Origin: Alphaproteobacteria bacterium
Lineage (GTDB): Bacteria > Pseudomonadota > Alphaproteobacteria > UBA9219
Length of the DNA stretch: 35,629 nt
Direction of reading: 5' to 3'
Assembly: GCA_028708035.1 (NCBI GenBank)
Contig: JAQVZU010000010.1
Coordinates: 1 to 35,629, forward strand
Position 1 is the stretch's first letter. The number at the start of each line of letters is the position of its first letter. Shown here piece by piece: positions 25,720-34,148 of the stretch. A program made the position numbers and the translations under genes. Under the pieces are notes generated by a model. That model did not search any database. It was not told the origin of the DNA and worked only from the letters and a program-made list of their open reading frames with translations.

Positions 25720-25728
25720 AGGAAAGTT

Positions 25729-25965
25729 ATGAAGATTCAAATTCTCGGCACGGGTTGCTCCAAATGCAAAACGCTTGGCGAGCGAACAATTGCTGCGGCA
25801 GAAGAGCTGAACCTTTCATGCGAAATCGAGAAAGTTACGGACATTGCCAAGATAATGAGCTTCGGCGTCATGGCAACTCCGGCGCTTGTCGTCGATGGCA
25901 AGGTCAAATGCGTTGGGAAGGTTCCAGCTCTGAACGAACTCAAAGATATTCTTACAGAGGTGTGA
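25729..25965 (+). CDS. arsE: Small thioredoxin-fold protein, ArsE-like
   Basis: A 78-residue cytoplasmic redox protein of the MTH895/TM0996 type: MKIQILGTGCSKCKTLG with the CxxC at Cys10-Cys13, and MATPALVVDGKV with the cis-proline. Two more cysteines (33 and 62) are present. In organoarsenical operons a protein of this kind is called ArsE, reported to work with ArsF on nitro-aromatic arsenicals. The same family also follows DUF318 permeases in other bacteria without ArsF/G, so family membership is certain but the specific role is inferred from neighbours. Confidence 0.8.
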   Translation: MKIQILGTGCSKCKTLGERTIAAAEELNLSCEIEKVTDIAKIMSFGVMATPALVVDGKVKCVGKVPALNELKDILTEV

Positions 25966-25968
25966 TTC

Positions 25969-26373
25969 ATGAAGAAAATCCTGATCGTTCTGATGCTCTT
26001 TTCCTTGTCCTTTATTGGCGTTCCAAAAGCGGAAGCTACCGGACCCAAAGTTATTGCGTACTATTTCCACGGTAACTTCCGCTGCCCCACGTGCCGGAAG
26101 TTTGAGGCCTATACAACGGAAGCCCTTCAATCCGGTTTTGCCAAAGAGTTGGCCGATGGAACGCTTAGGCTAGCCGTAATCAACATAGACAAGTCCGAAA
26201 ACGAGCATTTTGTAAAGGACTTTCAACTAACCACAAGGTCCGTTGTAGTCGCCAGCGCCGACGGAAAGCACTGGAAGCGCCTTGACGAAATCTGGCAGCG
26301 CGTGGGCAATCACGACGACTTTGTAAAGTATATACAGGCTGAAACGGCGGCACTCCTCGACAAGGCGCAATAG
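25969..26373 (+). CDS. arsF: Secreted CxxC protein, ArsF family
   Basis: A 134-residue protein with a signal peptide (MKKILIVLMLFSLSFIGVPKAEA). A thioredoxin-like domain follows, YYFHGNFRCPTCRKFE, with Cys39-x2-Cys42, then VINIDKSENEHFVKDF and TTRSVVVAS. This matches the family annotated as nitrophenyl-compound nitroreductase subunit ArsF. It has no flavin or cofactor motif that I can see; a thiol-redox role is what the sequence itself supports. It would act outside the inner membrane. Its stop is immediately followed by the arsG ATG. Confidence 0.8.
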   Translation: MKKILIVLMLFSLSFIGVPKAEATGPKVIAYYFHGNFRCPTCRKFEAYTTEALQSGFAKELADGTLRLAVINIDKSENEHFVKDFQLTTRSVVVASADGKHWKRLDEIWQRVGNHDDFVKYIQAETAALLDKAQ

Positions 26374-27072
26374 ATGGAAAACGCCGCAGCCCTCGCTGGT
26401 TATGCCTTTTGGCTCGGCATCCTTACATCGATAAGCCCTTGCCCGCTTACGACCAATATAGCTGCGATCTCCTTTGTAGGAAACCGTGTGGGAAATCCAA
26501 AGGCGGTCTTTCTTGCGGGGCTTTTGTACACATTTGGCAGGGCACTTGCCTATGCCTCTATGGGCATGGTGTTGGTCTCCAGCTTACTCTCAGCCCCAAC
26601 TTTGTCGCACATCCTTCAGAAGTATATGGATTTGGCAATGGGGCCGCTCATGATCCTTGTCGGCCTGGTGCTGATCGGGCTCATAACGCTTCCAACAGGA
26701 AACGGGGGGCTTTCCGAGACCATTCGGCTGAAGATTGAAAAAATGGGTCTCCTGGGCTCTTTCGTGCTTGGCGTTTTATTCGCGTTGTCTCTTTGCCCGA
26801 CATCGGCTGCGCTGTTTTTCGGAAGTCTGATCCCCATGGCTGTGAAGCGGGCCGACGGCATCGGACTTCCTCTCATCTATGGTATCGGAACGGGATTTCC
26901 AGTTCTTCTGTTTGCCTTTTTGATCGCACTGGGTGCAAATAAAGTTGCGCGTGCCTTCAATAAGATTACGCTGTTTGAGCGTTGGGCGAGAAAAGGGACA
27001 GGTATAGTCTTTATTTTGGCAGGCCTGTACTACAGCGCAACGGTTCTCTTCGGTATGACGCTTTGGTTTTGA
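26374..27072 (+). CDS. arsG: ArsG-like membrane protein (CcdA/DsbD-related)
   Basis: A 232-residue membrane protein with six predicted segments. It corresponds to the ArsG family, annotated as an aminobenzylarsenical efflux permease. Two conserved-type cysteines stand out: Cys23 in SISPCPL in the first membrane segment and Cys141 in SLCPTSA in the fourth. These are in the positions of the redox cysteines of CcdA/DsbD thiol transporters. The sequence therefore supports either efflux or electron transfer between cytoplasmic ArsE and exported ArsF. It ends with TGATG, overlapping the start of a short decayed frame. Confidence 0.8.
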   Translation: MENAAALAGYAFWLGILTSISPCPLTTNIAAISFVGNRVGNPKAVFLAGLLYTFGRALAYASMGMVLVSSLLSAPTLSHILQKYMDLAMGPLMILVGLVLIGLITLPTGNGGLSETIRLKIEKMGLLGSFVLGVLFALSLCPTSAALFFGSLIPMAVKRADGIGLPLIYGIGTGFPVLLFAFLIALGANKVARAFNKITLFERWARKGTGIVFILAGLYYSATVLFGMTLWF

Positions 27073-27262
27073 TGGAGATTTCGATGTCAGGAGTGCCGCT
27101 CGTTTTCAAGGACTGGAAATTTCTGAGCCAAAATAATGACGTTCAAAATATAACCGCTGCGATGAGGTGGCCACAGAATTTTACAAAAAGGCGCGTTATC
27201 CCGGACAATCGTTGAGTCTGGCCGCAACGTCTTGCAAAGCATGTCGCGCGCCTAGTTGTTGA
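27072..27262 (+). pseudogene. Possible decayed fifth gene of the ars operon
   Basis: An ATG overlaps the arsG stop (TGATG) and opens 47 codons (MEISMSGVPLVFKDWKF...) to TGA at 27213-27215. In another frame, an overlapping open stretch reads DEVATEFYKKARYPGQSLSL and ends TSCKACRAPSC at TGA 27260-27262. The two would join into one roughly 60-residue product through a single frameshift near 27160. The Cys-rich tail fits a thiol context. I recognise no family; it may equally be non-coding. Confidence 0.25.
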
Positions 27263-27387
27263 CAAGTGGGGCATCGGCGGTTCCTGGGAACGGCAAGGTC
27301 GCAAAAAAGTCCTTTCCGCGCCGTGCGGCGATAAGGCTCGCCCTTGGGCGGCGGTTTCTATAATGATCGTCATAGATTTTCTGTCCT

Positions 27388-27434
27388 CTGTCGTTCCAGC
27401 CATAACGACGACAGATTCCCGCGTACACGGGAAT
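27388..27434. repeat. REP-like double hairpin
   Basis: CTGTCGT (27388-27394) pairs with ACGACAG (27408-27414), and directly after it ATTCCCG (27415-27421) pairs with CGGGAAT (27428-27434). Adjacent hairpins with an ATTCCC...GGGAAT core are typical of repetitive extragenic palindromes dispersed in many proteobacterial genomes. It lies between the ars cluster and the lptG 3' end. No second copy is in the window, so repetition is inferred. Confidence 0.55.
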
Positions 27435-27511
27435 GACTAACAATTGTTATGCCTGCGGAGCATCCGCGCTAAGGGGGCATGACGATATAAGAGAATGGAG
27501 AAAAGCTGACT

Positions 27512-28603
27512 CTACCCTTCCTCCATATGAAGCAATGCTGCATTGCTCAGTGCGAGCGCCACGATGGGGATGGCCCAAGCCGCAAGAATGACCGGCAAAG
27601 TTTGGTTGGTTCCCAAGGCATTGACGACGTTATTTAAAGTATAAATGAAACTGCCGATGACGATCCCGGCTATAATCATCGACGTGACCCCGCCTCTGCG
27701 GTTCATACGGAGCGCGAACGCCGCCGCGAAAAACACCATCGAGCACAAAAGAAGCGGCTGCGAAAGCATGCTCTGAAAAGCCAGCCGATGCCGTGTCTGA
27801 GGCAGGCCGATGGTTTTGAGTGCCCGGATAAACCGCGGCATCTCCCAAATTGAAATGGTGTTTGGTGCTGCCATGCTCTCCTGAATCTTTCCGACCGTCA
27901 AAACCGTCGGAAGTTTCCATTCCTCAGCATGTTGGGCGGGATACTGGTCCATATTGATCCAAACGTCGCGAAACGCCCACGCACCCTCTTGCAACTCGGC
28001 TCGGGGCGCATCGACGCGCCCCAAATATCTTTCCTCGTTGTCGTAAATGAAAACGGTTACCGGAGCCAACACCATCGGCGACATCTCGACATGATCGGCA
28101 TGAAGCAAATACCATTTATCGCCATCGCTTTGCCGAAGCCATAGCCCCGCGCCCGTCAGCTCGAACGTAGGCGTCCGCTCAAAATACCGCATCTCAAGCG
28201 CCTTGAATTTCGCATTCATGCTCGCGCCCAAAGGATTAATGACCGCCACGTTTAAAATGGCGAAGCAAAGCGTGATAAAAAGCGCGGGCCGCATGAACTG
28301 CCAAGCCGAAATCCCGAATGAACGCGCCACGATAAGCTCCTGGCTGCGCGTCAACCTCCAGAACGTAAACAACCCTGAAAACAGCACGACGAAAGCAAGA
28401 ATGCGCTCAATCGTCTGGGGAAGCTTATAAAGACCCATCGTCAAAACAAGATCTAAACCGATTTCCCGGTGGCCGACCGCCCGGCGCATCAGTTCGGCCA
28501 CCTCGAACAGAAAAACAATCCCGGCAAGACCCCCAAGAAAAACAAGGAACCACAAAAGGAACTGCCGCCCGAAATAGCGCTCCATTACCCAGCGGTCGCT
28601 CAT
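27512..28603 (-). CDS. lptG: LPS export ABC permease LptG
   Basis: One of two membrane subunits of the LptB2FG transporter that extracts LPS from the inner membrane. The 363-residue product has the YjgP/YjgQ layout: three N-terminal membrane segments (MERYFGRQFLLWFLVFLGGLAGIVFLFE), a periplasmic beta-jellyroll (about 125-265) and three C-terminal segments ending in ALSNAALLHMEEG. The FRLTRSQE-type coupling segment reads FWRLTRSQELIVARSFGIS. Its start overlaps the lptF stop by ATGA. lptB is not in the window. Confidence 0.94.
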   Translation of the reverse strand: MSDRWVMERYFGRQFLLWFLVFLGGLAGIVFLFEVAELMRRAVGHREIGLDLVLTMGLYKLPQTIERILAFVVLFSGLFTFWRLTRSQELIVARSFGISAWQFMRPALFITLCFAILNVAVINPLGASMNAKFKALEMRYFERTPTFELTGAGLWLRQSDGDKWYLLHADHVEMSPMVLAPVTVFIYDNEERYLGRVDAPRAELQEGAWAFRDVWINMDQYPAQHAEEWKLPTVLTVGKIQESMAAPNTISIWEMPRFIRALKTIGLPQTRHRLAFQSMLSQPLLLCSMVFFAAAFALRMNRRGGVTSMIIAGIVIGSFIYTLNNVVNALGTNQTLPVILAAWAIPIVALALSNAALLHMEEG

Positions 28604-29751
28604 GAGAAAACCCTCCGCAAAATGCGGGGCCAGATCCGCATGCGCCGGACGAATACGCGCCGCGAAATGAAGTCTCCGCCTACAAACGCCACCCCGAAGG
28701 GAACCGGCAGCAACGCCGTCACATACAGAAGAACCGTCAACCCGCTGTTGCGCGCAATAAGGCTGTTGATTGTCATATAAGCCGCCTGAGAAACGACCAT
28801 CGCGAGCGCTGCAGCCAAGATCCGGCGGGCCATCCCGCGCCTGTTAAAGCCCGGAGAAACAACGGCGGCCAGCGCGATGAAAGCGTACGAAAAAGACAAA
28901 AGAGGCGTCGCAAGTCTTGAGTTCAGTTCTCCTTTGAAGCGCGAGATAGGCCCGCGCGCGCGAATCAGGTCCGGCGAGGGGTTGATGAGTTCCGCAACCG
29001 TAAGTTCGCGCGGATCGGGATACCTTTTTGTTGGCGCATTTCGCAGCGCTTCGAGATCGAGCACATATTGGTCGAATGCAAGCTCGGATAGTTTTCCTGT
29101 CGCCCGGTCGAATTCCTGCCTGCGCCCATTGAAGATCATCATACGCGAATTTCCTTCGCTGCCAACGACTTCGCCCGTGTCCGCCATCGTCGTGATCGTT
29201 TTGTCCGGCTCTCTTACGTCCTGAATCAGAATGCCTTGCAGCGTGCTCCCCTGCCCACGCTTGTTGGCATAGAAAGTCAGCCCGTCCGACAAATCGTTAA
29301 AGCTTCCGGGATGCGACAGGAAAACGGCATAACTGTCGCGCATTTTACGTTGAAGCAGCACGGCGTCTCGGCTGGCCGCCGGGGTGATCCATAGCGTAAG
29401 CGATCCGCAAAGAAGGGCCACAAACAACGCAAGCAGGACTGCGGGCTGGATCAGCCTGAAAGGGCTTACCCCCGCCGTGCGCATGACAACCAGCTCACTG
29501 TCCATGGCCAGCTTGTTATAAATGAAAACGACCGCGATCCCCAAGCCGAGCGGCATAATCAGCGGCAAAACCGCAAGCGCTGAGAGCCCTAAAAGTTCGA
29601 AGAAAATCAACATGGTCGCCGAATTCTCAATCACGAGCGACAGCAAATGGAAGGATTGCGCGAACAGCACCACAAACGTTACCGCGCCCGTGGCAAAGAC
29701 GAAGGCGGTCGCAAGCTGGCGAAGGAGGTATATCGTCAGAATTCTGTTCAT
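28600..29751 (-). CDS. lptF: LPS export ABC permease LptF
   Basis: Partner of LptG in the LPS exporter. From ATG 29751 (MNRILTIYLLRQL) the product is 383 residues. It has N-terminal membrane segments, the coupling segment IYNKLAMDSELVVMRTAGVSPFRL, a periplasmic domain (about 125-270) and C-terminal membrane segments. The frame opens six codons earlier, but GGAGG lies upstream of 29751 only at a distance and MNR is the family-like start. It is divergent from pepA, as in many proteobacteria. Confidence 0.94.
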   Translation of the reverse strand: MNRILTIYLLRQLATAFVFATGAVTFVVLFAQSFHLLSLVIENSATMLIFFELLGLSALAVLPLIMPLGLGIAVVFIYNKLAMDSELVVMRTAGVSPFRLIQPAVLLALFVALLCGSLTLWITPAASRDAVLLQRKMRDSYAVFLSHPGSFNDLSDGLTFYANKRGQGSTLQGILIQDVREPDKTITTMADTGEVVGSEGNSRMMIFNGRRQEFDRATGKLSELAFDQYVLDLEALRNAPTKRYPDPRELTVAELINPSPDLIRARGPISRFKGELNSRLATPLLSFSYAFIALAAVVSPGFNRRGMARRILAAALAMVVSQAAYMTINSLIARNSGLTVLLYVTALLPVPFGVAFVGGDFISRRVFVRRMRIWPRILRRVFS

Positions 29752-29868
29752 TGTGTAAGCATATAGCAATGCCCGCCCAAATACTCTATACCTATCGCGC
29801 TTCCCAAGAGTTGGGATTGCGGATTAAAGCCTCCGCTCTTGAAGTATGAAAAGTATATACCCAGTTAG

Positions 29869-29901
29869 CAGTTATCGCATTATTTTGCTTTCTGATAACT
29901 G
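29869..29901. promoter_or_regulatory. Inverted repeat in the lptF-pepA divergent region
   Basis: CAGTTATC (29869-29876) and GATAACTG (29894-29901) form a perfect 8-bp inverted repeat with a 17-nt AT-rich centre, 22 nt before the pepA start. The spacing between half-site centres is about 25 nt. It could be an operator for a dimeric regulator or an mRNA leader hairpin. The remaining intergenic space (29752-29868) should hold the divergent promoters, which I cannot place with confidence. Confidence 0.4.
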
Positions 29902-29923
29902 ACGGCTGTTTAAGGAAACAATC

Positions 29924-31426
29924 ATGCTTAAAATCAGTTTCGCTCCGGACTCTCTTCCAACCCAAAACACGCTTGTCCTCACGGTGGCGTCCAAAGGCGC
30001 GCTGGGCGAACAAGGTAAAAAACTGGACAAGAAAACCGGTGGCGTTTTGTCGCGCGCCATGAAAGCGGGCGCGTTCGACGGCGCGAAGGAAAAGATTCTT
30101 TCAGTCCTTTGCCCCGCAAAAACAAATCTGTCCAAAGTGCTGCTCGTTGGCATCGGCGACCCTGCCGAAGCGGATGCGCCGCTTTTCGCTTGCATCGGAG
30201 GCGCAATCTTTGCCGCGCTGGGCAAAGACGCTCAGGCCACGGTGCTTATCGACAAATTCGCCGATCTTGGCATTACGGAAGCGGAAGCGACCGCTCATAC
30301 AGCCTTTGGCGCGCGTCTGAGATCCTATGGCTTCGACAAATACCACACAAAGCAAAATGCCGAAGATAAGCCCCATCTCAAGTCTCTCGCCCTCGCATGC
30401 AAGGACCCCGCCGCCGCGAAGACGCTGTTTGCGCCGCTCGACAAAGTCGCCGATGGCATTATGTTCGCGCGCGATTTGGTGAGCGAGCCCGCGAATGTTC
30501 TTTATCCCGAAACGCTGGCACAGCATGCTTTTGCGCTGACCGCACTTGGCGTGAAGGTGGATATCCTTGACGAAGACCAGATGAAAAAGCTCGGTATGGG
30601 CGCGCTTTTGGGCGTGGCGCAGGGAAGCGTCAACCCGCCGCGCCTTGTCAGCATGCAATGGATGGGAGACAAGAACCCAAAGAACAAAGCCCCCGTCGCT
30701 TTCGTCGGCAAGGGCGTGACGTTCGACTCCGGCGGCATCTCGCTCAAGCCAGGCTCAGGCATGGAGAAAATGAAGTACGACATGGCCGGAGCCGCCGCCG
30801 TCATTGGCGCAATCAAGGCACTTGCGAGCCGCAAGGCGAAAGCGAACGTTGTCGGCGTTGTGGCGCTTGTCGAGAACATGCCTTCGGGCATGGCGCAGCG
30901 TCCCGGAGATGTCGTCGTCTCGGCCTCCAAACAAACCATCGAAGTCGTTAACACCGACGCCGAAGGACGATTGGTCCTCGCCGACGCGCTATGGTATGCG
31001 CAGGAAACCTTCAACCCCAGTTGCGTGATTGACCTCGCGACGTTGACGGGCGCGATTTCCGTCGCTTTAGGCCACGAATACGCGGGGCTTTTCAGCAATA
31101 ACGATACCCTGTGCGACCAGCTTTCCAAAGCGGGCAAGAATGTCTCTGAACCCCTATGGCGCTTCCCGATGGGCGAGGCTTACGACAAGATGATCGACAG
31201 CCCCATAGCCGACATGAAAAATATGGGCGATGGGCGCGGCGCGGGCAGCATCGCCGCCGCTCAATTTCTTCAGCGCTTCGTCAAAAAGAACGCCCCGTGG
31301 GCACATATCGACATCGCGGGCATGGCGTGGCTCGACAAAGACGTCTCGTATTGCCCGAAAGGGGCTTCGGCGTTCGGCGTCAGGCTTTTGGATCGGTTTA
31401 TATCGGATAACTACGAGGCTGAATGA
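29924..31426 (+). CDS. pepA: Leucyl aminopeptidase (M17)
   Basis: Cytosolic dizinc/dimanganese aminopeptidase releasing N-terminal residues. The 500-residue product has a macro-like N-terminal domain and the M17 catalytic domain. The latter includes GKGVTFDSGGISLKPG (about 261-276, catalytic Lys and metal Asp), the signature NTDAEGRLVLADAL (about 343-356, metal Asp/Glu and catalytic Arg) and DLATLTGA. AAGGAAA precedes ATG 29924. It is the first gene of pepA-holC-folC; the stop overlaps the holC start by ATGA. Confidence 0.97.
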   Translation: MLKISFAPDSLPTQNTLVLTVASKGALGEQGKKLDKKTGGVLSRAMKAGAFDGAKEKILSVLCPAKTNLSKVLLVGIGDPAEADAPLFACIGGAIFAALGKDAQATVLIDKFADLGITEAEATAHTAFGARLRSYGFDKYHTKQNAEDKPHLKSLALACKDPAAAKTLFAPLDKVADGIMFARDLVSEPANVLYPETLAQHAFALTALGVKVDILDEDQMKKLGMGALLGVAQGSVNPPRLVSMQWMGDKNPKNKAPVAFVGKGVTFDSGGISLKPGSGMEKMKYDMAGAAAVIGAIKALASRKAKANVVGVVALVENMPSGMAQRPGDVVVSASKQTIEVVNTDAEGRLVLADALWYAQETFNPSCVIDLATLTGAISVALGHEYAGLFSNNDTLCDQLSKAGKNVSEPLWRFPMGEAYDKMIDSPIADMKNMGDGRGAGSIAAAQFLQRFVKKNAPWAHIDIAGMAWLDKDVSYCPKGASAFGVRLLDRFISDNYEAE

Positions 31427-31878
31427 CCGAGATCCGGTTCTATCACCTGACGAGGAAAACGCTGGAACAGGCGTTGCCGGAACTGCTTGAAAAAACGCTC
31501 GCGCGGGGATTAAAAGCCGTCGTCATGACCGGCTCTGCTGAGCGCGCTGAGGCGCTGGCTCAATTATTATGGACTTATAATCCGAACAGCTTTCTCCCCC
31601 ACGGCAACGCAAAAGATGGCAATGCCGAGATGCAGCCGGTCTGGCTGACTCCCCAAGACGAGAGACCGAACGGCGCGGAATTTCTGTTTCTGACTGACGG
31701 AGCGGAAAGCGGGCGTTTGAGCGAGTACAATCGAGTTTGCGACCTTTTTGACGGAAACAACGCCGAAGCCGTAGCGTCCGCGCGCGCACGTTGGACTTCC
31801 GCCAGAAAACTTGGCCACGCCCTCTCCTACTGGCAGCAAACGGACAAAGGCTGGATCGACGCGACGCCAAAAGAATGA
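31423..31878 (+). CDS. holC: DNA polymerase III chi subunit
   Basis: Clamp-loader accessory subunit that links the psi subunit to single-strand-binding protein. The 151-residue product has the chi fold pattern: IRFYHLTRKTLEQALPELLEKTLARGLKAVV, then LWTYNPNSFLPHG and FLFLTDGAE, with the C-terminal VCDLFDGNNAEAVASARARW. The pepA-holC order is conserved across proteobacteria. Its stop overlaps the folC start (ATGA), so the three genes are translationally coupled. Confidence 0.93.
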   Translation: MTEIRFYHLTRKTLEQALPELLEKTLARGLKAVVMTGSAERAEALAQLLWTYNPNSFLPHGNAKDGNAEMQPVWLTPQDERPNGAEFLFLTDGAESGRLSEYNRVCDLFDGNNAEAVASARARWTSARKLGHALSYWQQTDKGWIDATPKE

Positions 31879-33212
31879 ACAAACTCTCACAAAAAATGCC
31901 TGACTCTTCGCAAACGATTATCGAGCGCTTTCGCACGTCTTACGGCAAGGATATCGACTTGTCGCTCCGCCCCGCCTACCACGATTTGCTGGAGAAGCTC
32001 GGCAATCCCCAAAATCGCCTGCCCCCCGTTTTCCACGTCGCAGGAACCAACGGCAAAGGCTCCACCTGCGCTTTCATGAGGGCGATGTTCGAAGCCGCGG
32101 GCTATAAAGTCCACGTCTATACTTCGCCCCATCTTGTAAACTTTCATGAACGCATTCGCATTGCGGGACGCCTCATTTCCGAGGAAGAACTCGCAGCGCT
32201 ACTTGCGAAGGCTGAACGACTCGCAATTCCTCACGGGGTCAGCTACTTCGAAGCTTCCACCGCTGTGGCGCTCGACGCGTTCGCGCAGCACCCCGCCGAT
32301 TTTACGATCCTCGAAACGGGACTCGGCGGACGCCTCGATGCGACGAATGTCGTTCCGAAGCCTCTCGCGACCATTATCACGCGCCTGTCTTATGACCACC
32401 GCGAATATTTGGGAGACACCCTTTCCGACATCGCGCGCGAAAAAGCGGGCATCATGCGCGCCGAAACGCCGTGCTATGTTGCGCGCCAGCCGGAACCCGA
32501 AGCCATTCAAAGCCTGCGCCAAGCCGCCGCCGACATTCATGCTCCGTTGTTTGTCGAAGGCAAAGACTGGACAATCGACAAACATCCCGACGGGGCATTC
32601 CGCTTTGCCGATGCGACGCGAACGCTCGATCTTCCGCCACCGGGATTGATCGGCATTCACCAGTACCAAAACGCAAGCCTCGCCATCGCGGCGCTTTCGG
32701 TCTTGCGCAAGCCGTTGCCCATCGACTGCTTTGCGAAAGGCCTGCGCAACGTCGAATGGCCCGCGCGCCTCGAGCGCCTGAAAGGAGGACGCCTTGATGC
32801 GATGCTGCCCGAAGGAGCCGAACTCTGGCTTGACGGAGGCCACAACGACTCTGCGGGCGAAGTCCTTGCCGCGCAGATCGCGCGTTGGCGGACCGAAGAC
32901 GGTCCGAGCCCCAAACCTCTTTATATCGTCCTCGGAATGCTCACAACAAAGCGGCCTGCCGAATTTCTCGGTCCGTTTGCGAAAGAGATCGCGCTTCTAC
33001 GCACCGTTCCCGTTCCCCACGAACCCCTGAGCTTCACAAACGAAATTCTCGCCGGAGAAGCTTGCGCTTTGGGCATCTCCGCAGCCCCGTCGAAAAACGC
33101 GGCGGAGGCATTGCGCGACTTGGCCAGCCATCCTTTGCGCCTCCCGCCGCGCGTCCTGATCTGCGGCTCGCTTTATTTGGCGGGAGATGTTCTGGCTGAA
33201 CAAACGTTATAG
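31875..33212 (+). CDS. folC: Bifunctional folylpolyglutamate/dihydrofolate synthase
   Basis: Mur-ligase-family ATPase that adds glutamate to dihydropteroate and to folates. From ATG 31875 the product is 445 residues. The P-loop GTNGKGST lies near 58-65, followed by YTSPHLVNFHERIRIAG, ETGLGGRLDATN and SYDHREYLGDTLSDIAREKAGI; the C-terminal ligase domain contains WLDGGHND. All key elements are intact. In many alphaproteobacteria folC follows accD; here it ends the pepA-holC unit. It overlaps the convergent unknown gene by 6 nt. Confidence 0.95.
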   Translation: MNKLSQKMPDSSQTIIERFRTSYGKDIDLSLRPAYHDLLEKLGNPQNRLPPVFHVAGTNGKGSTCAFMRAMFEAAGYKVHVYTSPHLVNFHERIRIAGRLISEEELAALLAKAERLAIPHGVSYFEASTAVALDAFAQHPADFTILETGLGGRLDATNVVPKPLATIITRLSYDHREYLGDTLSDIAREKAGIMRAETPCYVARQPEPEAIQSLRQAAADIHAPLFVEGKDWTIDKHPDGAFRFADATRTLDLPPPGLIGIHQYQNASLAIAALSVLRKPLPIDCFAKGLRNVEWPARLERLKGGRLDAMLPEGAELWLDGGHNDSAGEVLAAQIARWRTEDGPSPKPLYIVLGMLTTKRPAEFLGPFAKEIALLRTVPVPHEPLSFTNEILAGEACALGISAAPSKNAAEALRDLASHPLRLPPRVLICGSLYLAGDVLAEQTL

Positions 33213-34067
33213 CATAATCGGAAAATGATAGATCGGCGTCTTGAGCCGAAGCTGGCGATTGGGCACGCCAGGAATGGTTAATTTTCTACACCCGTTTTTA
33301 AACCAAGCTCCGCCCTTCCCAATATCCTCTAGTTCCAAAGCCTTGCTGCCCACCATAACGTAAATCTTTTTTTCCGTATCGCCCGGTTTCTGATCGTGAC
33401 GAAAACTAATGTGCTGCTTGTTTTTCCCAACCTGCATATACACGGGATCATCGATATAACCGGACGAGCCATATATATTATACTTGGAAATGTCTATAAG
33501 GGACACTTCCTCGCCTCGATGATCATGCGGCACAAAAAAACCACGAAGACATTCCTTGCGTCCTGCATTGATATACGCAGGCGTCGTTACAACAAGGATA
33601 CCCTTCCGATCAAGCCTCCCAAGGCTGTATTGCTCCGGAAGATCGATCGCAAAAACGATCTTGCGTTCGTTGGGCAAACCAAACACTTCAATCTCATTGT
33701 TTCTTATCCTGCTCTGTACGTTATCGGCAGCTTCCAAAGAGAAGCTTTCAGCTTTGCCGCGATATTGGACGCTCGCGAAGTTGCCGAAAGATGTAATGTG
33801 GAAAAGCCTGTCATAGTCGTTACCGGTTGCAACTTGATAATGAGCGATGCCGGATTCGCGTTCGACCAATTCCGCCGCGAGTTGATAAAACTTATTAGGG
33901 GACTTAGCATCCGAGTAAAAAATGGTCTCATTAAAGAAAGCTAGCTTTCCCCAACCTTCTTTAGAATAAACCTCCTCAACCACGACATTGTTGGGAGAAC
34001 TGCGAATTCCATCATACAGCGGGCAGAAATAAGCGGGAAATCCTGTTTGCTTTTTTTTCCTGACCAT
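33207..34067 (-). CDS. Hypothetical protein, 286 residues
   Basis: I do not recognise this protein. It has a basic start (MVRKKKQTGFPAYFCPLYDG), no signal peptide or membrane segment, and many alternating hydrophobic-polar stretches suggesting a beta-rich fold. Recurrent Gly/Tyr/Asn motifs occur (SKYNIYGSSGYIDDPVYMQVGKNKQ). The start has a strong GGAGG ribosome-binding site. The gene looks more AT-rich than pepA-folC, which hints at transfer. It ends inside the folC stop region (6-nt convergent overlap) and is divergent from the riboswitch-controlled gene, with 113 bp between them. Confidence 0.6.
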   Translation of the reverse strand: MVRKKKQTGFPAYFCPLYDGIRSSPNNVVVEEVYSKEGWGKLAFFNETIFYSDAKSPNKFYQLAAELVERESGIAHYQVATGNDYDRLFHITSFGNFASVQYRGKAESFSLEAADNVQSRIRNNEIEVFGLPNERKIVFAIDLPEQYSLGRLDRKGILVVTTPAYINAGRKECLRGFFVPHDHRGEEVSLIDISKYNIYGSSGYIDDPVYMQVGKNKQHISFRHDQKPGDTEKKIYVMVGSKALELEDIGKGGAWFKNGCRKLTIPGVPNRQLRLKTPIYHFPIML

Positions 34068-34148
34068 TTACTCCTCCGGCAAAAAATTTAAAAAAATCAG
34101 CGTATTGGTTACCTTCTTTAAAACGGAATGTAAATATTGATTCGATAA

